From the NCBI GenBank assembly GCA_947652605.1, contig CANTFG010000257.1:248001-312000 (forward strand): a DNA stretch of 64,000 nt, written 5' to 3'. The notes below the pieces were generated by a model. The model was not told the DNA's origin. It searched no databases and worked only from the letters and a program-made list of their open reading frames with translations. Within the stretch, counting starts at the first letter, position 1, and every line of letters starts with the position of its first letter. A program made the translations under genes and the position numbers. The stretch comes from Elmis aenea (lineage: Eukaryota > Arthropoda > Insecta > Coleoptera > Elmidae). Shown here piece by piece: positions 26,449 to 39,938 of the stretch.

Positions 26449-26748
26449 AAGTTATTCAAAAAATTAAAAATTTTGAAAATTTTGAAATTTTTTTTCGAAA
26501 ACGGCTCGTTACATTTTGTTCAAATTTTAGTATGTTATAGAGTTTTATCTTCTTAGTATAATGCCGTTTGTTTCAACTAGTTTGAAATTTAATTTACAAA
26601 GTTATTCAAAAAATTAAAAATTTTGAAAATTTTGAAATTTTTTTTCGAAAACGGCTCGTTACATTTTGTTCAAATTTTAGTATGTTATAGAGTTTTATCT
26701 TCTTAGTATAATGCCGTTTGTTTCAACTAGTTTGAAATTTAATTTACA
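26449..26748 (+). repeat. Tandem pair of m4 monomers
   Basis: Two m4 units are adjacent at 26449 and 26599, whereas elsewhere a k monomer separates them. The pair sits where a six-monomer unit should start (k5 k1 before, k1 k1 k1 after), so it looks like a one-monomer slip duplicating m4. Confidence 0.8.
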
Positions 26749-29598
26749 AAGTTATTCAAAAAAGTAAAAATTTTGAAAATTTTGAATTTTTTTCTCGAAA
26801 ACGGCTCATACGATTTTGTTCAAATTTTAGTATGTTATAGAGTTTTATTTTCTTAGTATAATGCCGTTTGTTTCAACTAGTTTGAAATTTAATTTACAAA
26901 GTTATTCAAAAAAGTAAAAATTTTGAAAATTTTGAATTTTTTTCTCGAAAACGGCTCATACGATTTTGTTCAAATTTTAGTATGTTATAGAGTTTTATTT
27001 TCTTAGTATAATGCCGTTTGTTTCAACTAGTTTGAAATTTAATTTACAAAGTTATTCAAAAAAGTAAAAATTTTGAAAATTTTGAATTTTTTTCTCGAAA
27101 ACGGCTCATACGATTTTGTTCAAATTTTAGTATGTTATAGAGTTTTATTTTCTTAGTATAATGCCGTTTGTTTCAACTAGTTTGAAATTTAATTTACAAA
27201 GTTATTCAAAAAATTAAAAATTTTGAAAATTTTGAATTTTTTTCTCGAAAACGGCTCATACGATTTTGTTCAAATTTTAGTATGTTATAGAGTTTTATCT
27301 TCTTAGTATAATGCCGTTTGTTTCAACTAGTTTGAAATTTAATTTACAAAGTTATTCAAAAAAGTAAAAATTTTGAAAATTTTGAATTTTTTTCTCGAAA
27401 ACGGCTCATACGATTTTGTTCAAATTTTAGTATGTTATAGAGTTTTATTTTCTTAGTATAATGCCGTTTGTTTCAACTAGTTTGAAATTTAATTTACAAA
27501 GTTATTCAAAAAATTAAAAATTTTGAAAATTTTGAAATTTTTTTTCGAAAACGGCTCGTTACATTTTGTTCAAATTTTAGTATGTTATAGAGTTTTATCT
27601 TCTTAGTATAATGCCGTTTGTTTCAACTAGTTTGAAATTTAATTTACAAAGTTATTCAAAAAAGTAAAAATTTTGAAAATTTTGAATTTTTTTCTCGAAA
27701 ACGGCTCATACGATTTTGTTCAAATTTTAGTATGTTATAGAGTTTTATTTTCTTAGTATAATGCCGTTTGTTTCAACTAGTTTGAAATTTAATTTACAAA
27801 GTTATTCAAAAAAGTAAAAATTTTGAAAATTTTGAATTTTTTTCTCGAAAACGGCTCATACGATTTTGTTCAAATTTTAGTATGTTATAGAGTTTTATTT
27901 TCTTAGTATAATGCCGTTTGTTTCAACTAGTTTGAAATTTAATTTACAAAGTTATTCAAAAAAGTAAAAATTTTGAAAATTTTGAATTTTTTTCTCGAAA
28001 ACGGCTCATACGATTTTGTTCAAATTTTTGTATGTTATAGAGTTTTATTTTCTTAGTATAATGCCGTTTGTTTCAACTAGTTTGAAATTTAATTTACAAA
28101 GTTATTCAAAAAATTAAAAATTTTGAAAATTTTGAAATTTTTTTTCGAAAACGGCTCGTTACATTTTGTTCAAATTTTAGCATGTTATAGAGTTTAATTT
28201 TCTTAGTATAATGCCGTTTGTTTCAACTAGTTTGAAATTTAATTTACAAAGTTATTCAAAAAAGTAAAAATTTTGAAAATTTTGAATTTTTTTCTCGAAA
28301 ACGGCTCATACGATTTTGTTCAAATTTTAGTATGTTATAGAGTTTTATTTTCTTAGTATAATGCCGTTTGTTTCAACTAGTTTGAAATTTAATTTACAAA
28401 GTTATTCAAAAAATTTAAAATTTTGAAAATTTTGAAATTTTTTTTCGAAAACGGCTCGTTACATTTTGTTCAAATTTTAGCATGTTATAGAGTTTAATTT
28501 TCTTAGTATAATTCCGTTTGTTTCAACTAGTTTGAAATTTAATTTACAAAGTTATTCAAAAAAGTAAAAATTTTGAAAATTTTGAATTTTTTTCTCGAAA
28601 ACGGCTCATACGATTTTGTTCAAATTTTAGTATGTTATAGAGTTTTATCTTCTTAGTATAATGCCGTTTGTTTCAACTAGTTTGAAATTTAATTTACAAA
28701 GTTATTCAAAAAATTAAAAATTTTGAAAATTTTGAAATTTTTTTTCGAAAACGGCTCGTTACATTTTGTTCAAATTTTAGTATGTTATAGAGTTTTATCT
28801 TCTTAGTATAATGCCGTTTGTTTCAACTAGTTTGAAATTTAATTTACAAAGTTATTCAAAAAAGTAAAAATTTTGAAAATTTTGAATTTTTTTCTCGAAA
28901 ACGGCTCATACGATTTTGTTCAAATTTTAGTATGTTATAGAGTTTTATTTTCTTAGTATAATGCCGTTTGTTTCAACTAGTTTGAAATTTAATTTACAAA
29001 GTTATTCAAAAAAGTAAAAATTTTGAAAATTTTGAATTTTTTTCTCGAAAACGGCTCATACGATTTTGTTCAAATTTTAGTATGTTATAGAGTTTTATTT
29101 TCTTAGTATAATGCCGTTTGTTTCAACTAGTTTGAAATTTAATTTACAAAGTTATTCAAAAAAGTAAAAATTTTGAAAATTTTGAATTTTTTTCTCGAAA
29201 ACGGCTCATACGATTTTGTTCAAATTTTAGTATGTTATAGAGTTTTATTTTCTTAGTATAATGCCGTTTGTTTCAACTAGTTTGAAATTTAATTTACAAA
29301 GTTATTCAAAAAATTAAAAATTTTGAAAATTTTGAATTTTTTTCTCGAAAACGGCTCATACGATTTTGTTCAAATTTTAGTATGTTATAGAGTTTTATCT
29401 TCTTAGTATAATGCCGTTTGTTTCAACTAGTTTGAAATTTAATTTACAAAGTTATTCAAAAAAGTAAAAATTTTGAAAATTTTGAATTTTTTTCTCGAAA
29501 ACGGCTCATACGATTTTGTTCAAATTTTAGTATGTTATAGAGTTTTATTTTCTTAGTATAATGCCGTTTGTTTCAACTAGTTTGAAATTTAATTTACA

Positions 29599-29748
29599 AA
29601 GTTATTCAAAAAATTAAAAATTTTGAAAATTTTGAAATTTTTTTTCGAAAACGGCTCGTTACATTTTGTTCAAATTTTAGCATGTTATAGAGTTTTATTT
29701 TCTTAGTATAATGCCGTTTGTTTCAACTAGTTTGAAAATTAATTTACA
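29599..29748 (+). repeat. Lone m5 monomer inside region IV
   Basis: It has C83 with T98 and A140, the m5 signature that is otherwise confined to regions I, V and VII. With the following k1 it forms an extra dimer between two m3-led eight-monomer units, stretching the local period to 1,500 bp. It is either a relic of the older array order or a conversion patch. Confidence 0.8.
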
Positions 29749-31998
29749 AAGTTATTCAAAAAAGTAAAAATTTTGAAAATTTTGAATTTTTTTCTCGAAA
29801 ACGGCTCATACGATTTTGTTCAAATTTTAGTATGTTATAGAGTTTTATTTTCTTAGTATAATGCCGTTTGTTTCAACTAGTTTGAAATTTAATTTACAAA
29901 GTTATTCAAAAAATTTAAAATTTTGAAAATTTTGAAATTTTTTTTCGAAAACGGCTCGTTACATTTTGTTCAAATTTTAGCATGTTATAGAGTTTAATTT
30001 TCTTAGTATAATTCCGTTTGTTTCAACTAGTTTGAAATTTAATTTACAAAGTTATTCAAAAAAGTAAAAATTTTGAAAATTTTGAATTTTTTTCTCGAAA
30101 ACGGCTCATACGATTTTGTTCAAATTTTAGTATGTTATAGAGTTTTATCTTCTTAGTATAATGCCGTTTGTTTCAACTAGTTTGAAATTTAATTTACAAA
30201 GTTATTCAAAAAATTAAAAATTTTGAAAATTTTGAAATTTTTTTTCGAAAACGGCTCGTTACATTTTGTTCAAATTTTAGTATGTTATAGAGTTTTATCT
30301 TCTTAGTATAATGCCGTTTGTTTCAACTAGTTTGAAATTTAATTTACAAAGTTATTCAAAAAAGTAAAAATTTTGAAAATTTTGAATTTTTTTCTCGAAA
30401 ACGGCTCATACGATTTTGTTCAAATTTTAGTATGTTATAGAGTTTTATTTTCTTAGTATAATGCCGTTTGTTTCAACTAGTTTGAAATTTAATTTACAAA
30501 GTTATTCAAAAAAGTAAAAATTTTGAAAATTTTGAATTTTTTTCTCGAAAACGGCTCATACGATTTTGTTCAAATTTTAGTATGTTATAGAGTTTTATTT
30601 TCTTAGTATAATGCCGTTTGTTTCAACTAGTTTGAAATTTAATTTACAAAGTTATTCAAAAAAGTAAAAATTTTGAAAATTTTGAATTTTTTTCTCGAAA
30701 ACGGCTCATACGATTTTGTTCAAATTTTAGTATGTTATAGAGTTTTATTTTCTTAGTATAATGCCGTTTGTTTCAACTAGTTTGAAATTTAATTTACAAA
30801 GTTATTCAAAAAATTAAAAATTTTGAAAATTTTGAATTTTTTTCTCGAAAACGGCTCATACGATTTTGTTCAAATTTTAGTATGTTATAGAGTTTTATCT
30901 TCTTAGTATAATGCCGTTTGTTTCAACTAGTTTGAAATTTAATTTACAAAGTTATTCAAAAAAGTAAAAATTTTGAAAATTTTGAATTTTTTTCTCGAAA
31001 ACGGCTCATACGATTTTGTTCAAATTTTAGTATGTTATAGAGTTTTATTTTCTTAGTATAATGCCGTTTGTTTCAACTAGTTTGAAATTTAATTTACAAA
31101 GTTATTCAAAAAATTAAAAATTTTGAAAATTTTGAAATTTTTTTTCGAAAACGGCTCGTTACATTTTGTTCAAATTTTAGTATGTTATAGAGTTTTATCT
31201 TCTTAGTATAATGCCGTTTGTTTCAACTAGTTTGAAATTTAATTTACAAAGTTATTCAAAAAAGTAAAAATTTTGAAAATTTTGAATTTTTTTCTCGAAA
31301 ACGGCTCATACGATTTTGTTCAAATTTTAGTATGTTATAGAGTTTTATTTTCTTAGTATAATGCCGTTTGTTTCAACTAGTTTGAAATTTAATTTACAAA
31401 GTTATTCAAAAAAGTAAAAATTTTGAAAATTTTGAATTTTTTTCTCGAAAACGGCTCATACGATTTTGTTCAAATTTTAGTATGTTATAGAGTTTTATTT
31501 TCTTAGTATAATGCCGTTTGTTTCAACTAGTTTGAAATTTAATTTACAAAGTTATTCAAAAAAGTAAAAATTTTGAAAATTTTGAATTTTTTTCTCGAAA
31601 ACGGCTCATACGATTTTGTTCAAATTTTAGTATGTTATAGAGTTTTATTTTCTTAGTATAATGCCGTTTGTTTCAACTAGTTTGAAATTTAATTTACAAA
31701 GTTATTCAAAAAATTAAAAATTTTGAAAATTTTGAAATTTTTTTTCGAAAACGGCTCGTTACATTTTGTTCAAATTTTAGCATGTTATAGAGTTTAATTT
31801 TCTTAGTATAATGCCGTTTGTTTCAACTAGTTTGAAATTTAATTTACAAAGTTATTCAAAAAAGTAAAAATTTTGAAAATTTTGAATTTTTTTCTCGAAA
31901 ACGGCTCATACGATTTTGTTCAAATTTTAGTATGTTATAGAGTTTTATTTTCTTAGTATAATGCCGTTTGTTTCAACTAGTTTGAAATTTAATTTACA

Positions 31999-33198
31999 AA
32001 GTTATTCAAAAAATTTAAAATTTTGAAAATTTTGAAATTTTTTTTCGAAAACGGCTCGTTACATTTTGTTCAAATTTTAGCATGTTATAGAGTTTAATTT
32101 TCTTAGTATAATTCCGTTTGTTTCAACTAGTTTGAAATTTAATTTACAAAGTTATTCAAAAAAGTAAAAATTTTGAAAATTTTGAATTTTTTTCTCGAAA
32201 ACGGCTCATACGATTTTGTTCAAATTTTAGTATGTTATAGAGTTTTATCTTCTTAGTATAATGCCGTTTGTTTCAACTAGTTTGAAATTTAATTTACAAA
32301 GTTATTCAAAAAATTAAAAATTTTGAAAATTTTGAAATTTTTTTTCGAAAACGGCTCGTTACATTTTGTTCAAATTTTAGTATGTTATAGAGTTTTATCT
32401 TCTTAGTATAATGCCGTTTGTTTCAACTAGTTTGAAATTTAATTTACAAAGTTATTCAAAAAAGTAAAAATTTTGAAAATTTTGAATTTTTTTCTCGAAA
32501 ACGGCTCATACGATTTTGTTCAAATTTTAGTATGTTATAGAGTTTTATTTTCTTAGTATAATGCCGTTTGTTTCAACTAGTTTGAAATTTAATTTACAAA
32601 GTTATTCAAAAAAGTAAAAATTTTGAAAATTTTGAATTTTTTTCTCGAAAACGGCTCATACGATTTTGTTCAAATTTTAGTATGTTATAGAGTTTTATTT
32701 TCTTAGTATAATGCCGTTTGTTTCAACTAGTTTGAAATTTAATTTACAAAGTTATTCAAAAAAGTAAAAATTTTGAAAATTTTGAATTTTTTTCTCGAAA
32801 ACGGCTCATACGATTTTGTTCAAATTTTAGTATGTTATAGAGTTTTATTTTCTTAGTATAATGCCGTTTGTTTCAACTAGTTTGAAATTTAATTTACAAA
32901 GTTATTCAAAAAATTAAAAATTTTGAAAATTTTGAAATTTTTTTTCGAAAACGGCTCGTTACATTTTGTTCAAATTTTAGCATGTTATAGAGTTTAATTT
33001 TCTTAGTATAATGCCGTTTGTTTCAACTAGTTTGAAATTTAATTTACAAAGTTATTCAAAAAAGTAAAAATTTTGAAAATTTTGAATTTTTTTCTCGAAA
33101 ACGGCTCATACGATTTTGTTCAAATTTTAGTATGTTATAGAGTTTTATTTTCTTAGTATAATGCCGTTTGTTTCAACTAGTTTGAAATTTAATTTACA
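31999..33198 (+). repeat. Representative eight-monomer, 1,200 bp higher-order unit
   Basis: The order is m3 k2 m4 k1 k1 k1 m1 k1. The next unit, 33199-34398, is m3 k2 m4 k1 k1 k1 k5 k1, so adjacent units differ only in whether the seventh monomer is m1 or k5. The same two forms are mixed through the region, so two unit variants are interspersed and not segregated. Confidence 0.85.
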
Positions 33199-34998
33199 AA
33201 GTTATTCAAAAAATTTAAAATTTTGAAAATTTTGAAATTTTTTTTCGAAAACGGCTCGTTACATTTTGTTCAAATTTTAGCATGTTATAGAGTTTAATTT
33301 TCTTAGTATAATTCCGTTTGTTTCAACTAGTTTGAAATTTAATTTACAAAGTTATTCAAAAAAGTAAAAATTTTGAAAATTTTGAATTTTTTTCTCGAAA
33401 ACGGCTCATACGATTTTGTTCAAATTTTAGTATGTTATAGAGTTTTATCTTCTTAGTATAATGCCGTTTGTTTCAACTAGTTTGAAATTTAATTTACAAA
33501 GTTATTCAAAAAATTAAAAATTTTGAAAATTTTGAAATTTTTTTTCGAAAACGGCTCGTTACATTTTGTTCAAATTTTAGTATGTTATAGAGTTTTATCT
33601 TCTTAGTATAATGCCGTTTGTTTCAACTAGTTTGAAATTTAATTTACAAAGTTATTCAAAAAAGTAAAAATTTTGAAAATTTTGAATTTTTTTCTCGAAA
33701 ACGGCTCATACGATTTTGTTCAAATTTTAGTATGTTATAGAGTTTTATTTTCTTAGTATAATGCCGTTTGTTTCAACTAGTTTGAAATTTAATTTACAAA
33801 GTTATTCAAAAAAGTAAAAATTTTGAAAATTTTGAATTTTTTTCTCGAAAACGGCTCATACGATTTTGTTCAAATTTTAGTATGTTATAGAGTTTTATTT
33901 TCTTAGTATAATGCCGTTTGTTTCAACTAGTTTGAAATTTAATTTACAAAGTTATTCAAAAAAGTAAAAATTTTGAAAATTTTGAATTTTTTTCTCGAAA
34001 ACGGCTCATACGATTTTGTTCAAATTTTAGTATGTTATAGAGTTTTATTTTCTTAGTATAATGCCGTTTGTTTCAACTAGTTTGAAATTTAATTTACAAA
34101 GTTATTCAAAAAATTAAAAATTTTGAAAATTTTGAATTTTTTTCTCGAAAACGGCTCATACGATTTTGTTCAAATTTTAGTATGTTATAGAGTTTTATCT
34201 TCTTAGTATAATGCCGTTTGTTTCAACTAGTTTGAAATTTAATTTACAAAGTTATTCAAAAAAGTAAAAATTTTGAAAATTTTGAATTTTTTTCTCGAAA
34301 ACGGCTCATACGATTTTGTTCAAATTTTAGTATGTTATAGAGTTTTATTTTCTTAGTATAATGCCGTTTGTTTCAACTAGTTTGAAATTTAATTTACAAA
34401 GTTATTCAAAAAATTAAAAATTTTGAAAATTTTGAAATTTTTTTTCGAAAACGGCTCGTTACATTTTGTTCAAATTTTAGTATGTTATAGAGTTTTATCT
34501 TCTTAGTATAATGCCGTTTGTTTCAACTAGTTTGAAATTTAATTTACAAAGTTATTCAAAAAAGTAAAAATTTTGAAAATTTTGAATTTTTTTCTCGAAA
34601 ACGGCTCATACGATTTTGTTCAAATTTTAGTATGTTATAGAGTTTTATTTTCTTAGTATAATGCCGTTTGTTTCAACTAGTTTGAAATTTAATTTACAAA
34701 GTTATTCAAAAAAGTAAAAATTTTGAAAATTTTGAATTTTTTTCTCGAAAACGGCTCATACGATTTTGTTCAAATTTTAGTATGTTATAGAGTTTTATTT
34801 TCTTAGTATAATGCCGTTTGTTTCAACTAGTTTGAAATTTAATTTACAAAGTTATTCAAAAAAGTAAAAATTTTGAAAATTTTGAATTTTTTTCTCGAAA
34901 ACGGCTCATACGATTTTGTTCAAATTTTAGTATGTTATAGAGTTTTATTTTCTTAGTATAATGCCGTTTGTTTCAACTAGTTTGAAATTTAATTTACA

Positions 34999-35148
34999 AA
35001 GTTATTCAAAAAATTAAAAATTTTGAAAATTTTGAAATTTTTTTTCGAAAACGGCTCATACGATTTTGTTCAAATTTTAGTATGTTATAGAGTTTTATTT
35101 TCTTAGTATAATGCCGTTTGTTTCAACTAGTTTGAAATTTAATTTACA
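34999..35148 (+). repeat. Chimeric monomer: m left part, k1 right part
   Basis: Positions 1-49 are m-type (T16, A39, T46), then A60 and ACG62-64, T83, T98 and T101 as in k1. The switch lies between 46 and 60. It is followed by m1 k1 m1 k1, a local irregularity before the next m3 at 35749. The same chimera type recurs at 46960. Confidence 0.85.
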
Positions 35149-36948
35149 AAGTTATTCAAAAAATTAAAAATTTTGAAAATTTTGAAATTTTTTTTCGAAA
35201 ACGGCTCGTTACATTTTGTTCAAATTTTAGCATGTTATAGAGTTTAATTTTCTTAGTATAATGCCGTTTGTTTCAACTAGTTTGAAATTTAATTTACAAA
35301 GTTATTCAAAAAAGTAAAAATTTTGAAAATTTTGAATTTTTTTCTCGAAAACGGCTCATACGATTTTGTTCAAATTTTAGTATGTTATAGAGTTTTATTT
35401 TCTTAGTATAATGCCGTTTGTTTCAACTAGTTTGAAATTTAATTTACAAAGTTATTCAAAAAATTAAAAATTTTGAAAATTTTGAAATTTTTTTTCGAAA
35501 ACGGCTCGTTACATTTTGTTCAAATTTTAGCATGTTATAGAGTTTAATTTTCTTAGTATAATGCCGTTTGTTTCAACTAGTTTGAAATTTAATTTACAAA
35601 GCTATTCAAAAAAGTAAAAATTTTGAAAATTTTGAATTTTTTTCTCGAAAACGGCTCATACGATTTTGTTCAAATTTTAGTATGTTATAGAGTTTTATTT
35701 TCTTAGTATAATGCCGTTTGTTTCAACTAGTTTGAAATTTAATTTACAAAGTTATTCAAAAAATTTAAAATTTTGAAAATTTTGAAATTTTTTTTCGAAA
35801 ACGGCTCGTTACATTTTGTTCAAATTTTAGCATGTTATAGAGTTTAATTTTCTTAGTATAATTCCGTTTGTTTCAACTAGTTTGAAATTTAATTTACAAA
35901 GTTATTCAAAAAAGTAAAAATTTTGAAAATTTTGAATTTTTTTCTCGAAAACGGCTCATACGATTTTGTTCAAATTTTAGTATGTTATAGAGTTTTATCT
36001 TCTTAGTATAATGCCGTTTGTTTCAACTAGTTTGAAATTTAATTTACAAAGTTATTCAAAAAATTAAAAATTTTGAAAATTTTGAAATTTTTTTTCGAAA
36101 ACGGCTCGTTACATTTTGTTCAAATTTTAGTATGTTATAGAGTTTTATCTTCTTAGTATAATGCCGTTTGTTTCAACTAGTTTGAAATTTAATTTACAAA
36201 GTTATTCAAAAAAGTAAAAATTTTGAAAATTTTGAATTTTTTTCTCGAAAACGGCTCATACGATTTTGTTCAAATTTTAGTATGTTATAGAGTTTTATTT
36301 TCTTAGTATAATGCCGTTTGTTTCAACTAGTTTGAAATTTAATTTACAAAGTTATTCAAAAAAGTAAAAATTTTGAAAATTTTGAATTTTTTTCTCGAAA
36401 ACGGCTCATACGATTTTGTTCAAATTTTAGTATGTTATAGAGTTTTATTTTCTTAGTATAATGCCGTTTGTTTCAACTAGTTTGAAATTTAATTTACAAA
36501 GTTATTCAAAAAATTTAAAATTTTGAAAATTTTGAAATTTTTTTTCGAAAACGGCTCGTTACATTTTGTTCAAATTTTAGCATGTTATAGAGTTTAATTT
36601 TCTTAGTATAATTCCGTTTGTTTCAACTAGTTTGAAATTTAATTTACAAAGTTATTCAAAAAAGTAAAAATTTTGAAAATTTTGAATTTTTTTCTCGAAA
36701 ACGGCTCATACGATTTTGTTCAAATTTTAGTATGTTATAGAGTTTTATCTTCTTAGTATAATGCCGTTTGTTTCAACTAGTTTGAAATTTAATTTACAAA
36801 GTTATTCAAAAAATTAAAAATTTTGAAAATTTTGAAATTTTTTTTCGAAAACGGCTCGTTACATTTTGTTCAAATTTTAGTATGTTATAGAGTTTTATCT
36901 TCTTAGTATAATGCCGTTTGTTTCAACTAGTTTGAAATTTAATTTACA

Positions 36949-37097
36949 AAGTTATTCAAAAAAGTAAAAATTTTGAAAATTTTGAATTTTTTTTTGAAAA
37001 CGGCTCATACGATTTTGTTCAAATTTTAGTATGTTATAGAGTTTTATTTTCTTAGTATAATGCCGTTTGTTTCAACTAGTTTGAAATTTAATTTACA
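36949..37097 (+). repeat. 149 bp k1 monomer with altered T run
   Basis: Where k1 has seven T, CTC, then GAAAACGG, this copy has nine T directly followed by GAAAACGG, so one base is lost and the CpG at 48-49 is gone. It is the only copy of this form in the window, so it is probably a private indel or a sequencing error in a homopolymer. Confidence 0.85.
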
Positions 37098-39647
37098 AAG
37101 TTATTCAAAAAAGTAAAAATTTTGAAAATTTTGAATTTTTTTCTCGAAAACGGCTCATACGATTTTGTTCAAATTTTAGTATGTTATAGAGTTTTATTTT
37201 CTTAGTATAATGCCGTTTGTTTCAACTAGTTTGAAATTTAATTTACAAAGTTATTCAAAAAAGTAAAAATTTTGAAAATTTTGAATTTTTTTCTCGAAAA
37301 CGGCTCATACGATTTTGTTCAAATTTTAGTATGTTATAGAGTTTTATTTTCTTAGTATAATGCCGTTTGTTTCAACTAGTTTGAAATTTAATTTACAAAG
37401 TTATTCAAAAAATTAAAAATTTTGAAAATTTTGAATTTTTTTCTCGAAAACGGCTCATACGATTTTGTTCAAATTTTAGTATGTTATAGAGTTTTATCTT
37501 CTTAGTATAATGCCGTTTGTTTCAACTAGTTTGAAATTTAATTTACAAAGTTATTCAAAAAAGTAAAAATTTTGAAAATTTTGAATTTTTTTCTCGAAAA
37601 CGGCTCATACGATTTTGTTCAAATTTTAGTATGTTATAGAGTTTTATCTTCTTAGTATAATGCCGTTTGTTTCAACTAGTTTGAAATTTAATTTACAAAG
37701 TTATTCAAAAAAGTAAAAATTTTGAAAATTTTGAATTTTTTTCTCGAAAACGGCTCATACGATTTTGTTCAAATTTTAGTATGTTATAGAGTTTTATTTT
37801 CTTAGTATAATGCCGTTTGTTTCAACTAGTTTGAAAATTAATTTACAAAGTTATTCAAAAAAGTAAAAATTTTGAAAATTTTGAATTTTTTTCTCGAAAA
37901 CGGCTCATACGATTTTGTTCAAATTTTAGTATGTTATAGAGTTTTATTTTCTTAGTATAATGCCGTTTGTTTCAACTAGTTTGAAATTTAATTTACAAAG
38001 TTATTCAAAAAATTAAAAATTTTGAAAATTTTGAAATTTTTTTTCGAAAACGGCTCGTTACATTTTGTTCAAATTTTAGTATGTTATAGAGTTTTATCTT
38101 CTTAGTATAATGCCGTTTGTTTCAACTAGTTTGAAATTTAATTTACAAAGTTATTCAAAAAAGTAAAAATTTTGAAAATTTTGAATTTTTTTCTCGAAAA
38201 CGGCTCATACGATTTTGTTCAAATTTTAGTATGTTATAGAGTTTTATTTTCTTAGTATAATGCCGTTTGTTTCAACTAGTTTGAAATTTAATTTACAAAG
38301 TTATTCAAAAAATTAAAAATTTTGAAAATTTTGAATTTTTTTCTCGAAAACGGCTCATACGATTTTGTTCAAATTTTAGTATGTTATAGAGTTTTATCTT
38401 CTTAGTATAATGCCGTTTGTTTCAACTAGTTTGAAATTTAATTTACAAAGTTATTCAAAAAAGTAAAAATTTTGAAAATTTTGAATTTTTTTCTCGAAAA
38501 CGGCTCATACGATTTTGTTCAAATTTTAGTATGTTATAGAGTTTTATTTTCTTAGTATAATGCCGTTTGTTTCAACTAGTTTGAAATTTAATTTACAAAG
38601 TTATTCAAAAAATTAAAAATTTTGAAAATTTTGAAATTTTTTCTCGAAAACGGCTCGTTACATTTTGTTCAAATTTTAGCATGTTATAGAGTTTTATTTT
38701 CTTAGTATAATGCCGTTTGTTTCAACTAGTTTGAAAATTAATTTACAAAGTTATTCAAAAAAGTAAAAATTTTGAAAATTTTGAATTTTTTTCTCGAAAA
38801 CGGCTCATACGATTTTGTTCAAATTTTAGTATGTTATAGAGTTTTATTTTCTTAGTATAATGCCGTTTGTTTCAACTAGTTTGAAATTTAATTTACAAAG
38901 TTATTCAAAAAATTAAAAATTTTGAAAATTTTGAAATTTTTTTTCGAAAACGGCTCGTTACATTTTGTTCAAATTTTAGTATGTTATAGAGTTTTATCTT
39001 CTTAGTATAATGCCGTTTGTTTCAACTAGTTTGAAATTTAATTTACAAAGTTATTCAAAAAAGTAAAAATTTTGAAAATTTTGAATTTTTTTCTCGAAAA
39101 CGGCTCATACGATTTTGTTCAAATTTTAGTATGTTATAGAGTTTTATTTTCTTAGTATAATGCCGTTTGTTTCAACTAGTTTGAAATTTAATTTACAAAG
39201 TTATTCAAAAAAGTAAAAATTTTGAAAATTTTGAATTTTTTTCTCGAAAACGGCTCATACGATTTTGTTCAAATTTTAGTATGTTATAGAGTTTTATTTT
39301 CTTAGTATAATGCCGTTTGTTTCAACTAGTTTGAAATTTAATTTACAAAGTTATTCAAAAAAGTAAAAATTTTGAAAATTTTGAATTTTTTTCTCGAAAA
39401 CGGCTCATACGATTTTGTTCAAATTTTAGTATGTTATAGAGTTTTATTTTCTTAGTATAATGCCGTTTGTTTCAACTAGTTTGAAATTTAATTTACAAAG
39501 TTATTCAAAAAATTAAAAATTTTGAAAATTTTGAAATTTTTTTTCGAAAACGGCTCGTTACATTTTGTTCAAATTTTAGTATGTTATAGAGTTTTATCTT
39601 CTTAGTATAATGCCGTTTGTTTCAACTAGTTTGAAATTTAATTTACA
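36949..39647 (+). repeat. Region V: mixed transition (18 monomers)
   Basis: The order is k1(149 bp) k1 k1 k5 k2 k1(A140) k1 m4 k1 k5 k1 m5 k1 m4 k1 k1 k1 m4. It opens with a 149 bp monomer in which the usual CTC before GAAAACGG is lost and the T run is lengthened to nine. The m5 at 38598 unusually keeps C46, as does the m5 at 1801. No period is repeated here; pieces of region IV (m4 k1 k1 k1) are mixed with m5 and A140 forms from the outer regions. Confidence 0.75.
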
Positions 39648-39788
39648 AAGTTATTCAAAAAAGTAAAAATTTTGAATTTTTTTCTCGAAAACGGCTCATA
39701 CGATTTTGTTCAAATTTTAGTATGTTATAGAGTTTTATTTTCTTAGTATAATGCCGTTTGTTTCAACTAGTTTGAAATTTAATTTACA
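39648..39788 (+). repeat. 141 bp deletion monomer, copy 1
   Basis: A k1 monomer lacking one copy of the 9 bp direct repeat AAAATTTTG that normally occurs twice near positions 19-36. This is the classic outcome of replication slippage or single-strand annealing between adjacent direct repeats. The rest is ordinary k1. Confidence 0.95.
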
Positions 39789-39938
39789 AAGTTATTCAAA
39801 AAAGTAAAAATTTTGAAAATTTTGAATTTTTTTCTCGAAAACGGCTCGTTACATTTTGTTCAAATTTTAGTATGTTATAGAGTTTTATCTTCTTAGTATA
39901 ATGCCGTTTGTTTCAACTAGTTTGAAATTTAATTTACA
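39789..39938 (+). repeat. kH chimeric monomer (also at 42329 and 44719)
   Basis: k-type through C46 and G49, then m-type G60 and TAC62-64, then T83, T98 and C101 on the right. It reads as a k left part joined to an m4 right part, with the switch between 49 and 60. All three copies directly follow a 141 bp monomer, so the pair was copied as a unit. Confidence 0.85.

Larger units (their letters stand above)
24349..36948 (+). repeat. Region IV: modular six- and eight-monomer higher-order array
   Basis: It contains 84 monomers of exactly 150 bp. The core is m4 k1 k1 k1 followed by k5 k1 or m1 k1 (six monomers, 900 bp), usually preceded by m3 k2 (eight monomers, 1,200 bp). m3, defined by T18, starts at 24349, 25249, 28399, 29899, 31999, 33199, 35749 and 36499 and is always followed by k2 m4 k1. 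A full eight-monomer period is seen at 31999 to 33199. Shorter intervals (900 bp at the left, 750 bp at the right end) are truncated units; longer ones (1,500, 2,100, 2,550 and 3,150 bp) contain six-monomer units lacking m3 k2. Classes k3 and k4 are absent. Low marker diversity makes this look like the most homogenised part of the window. Confidence 0.85.
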
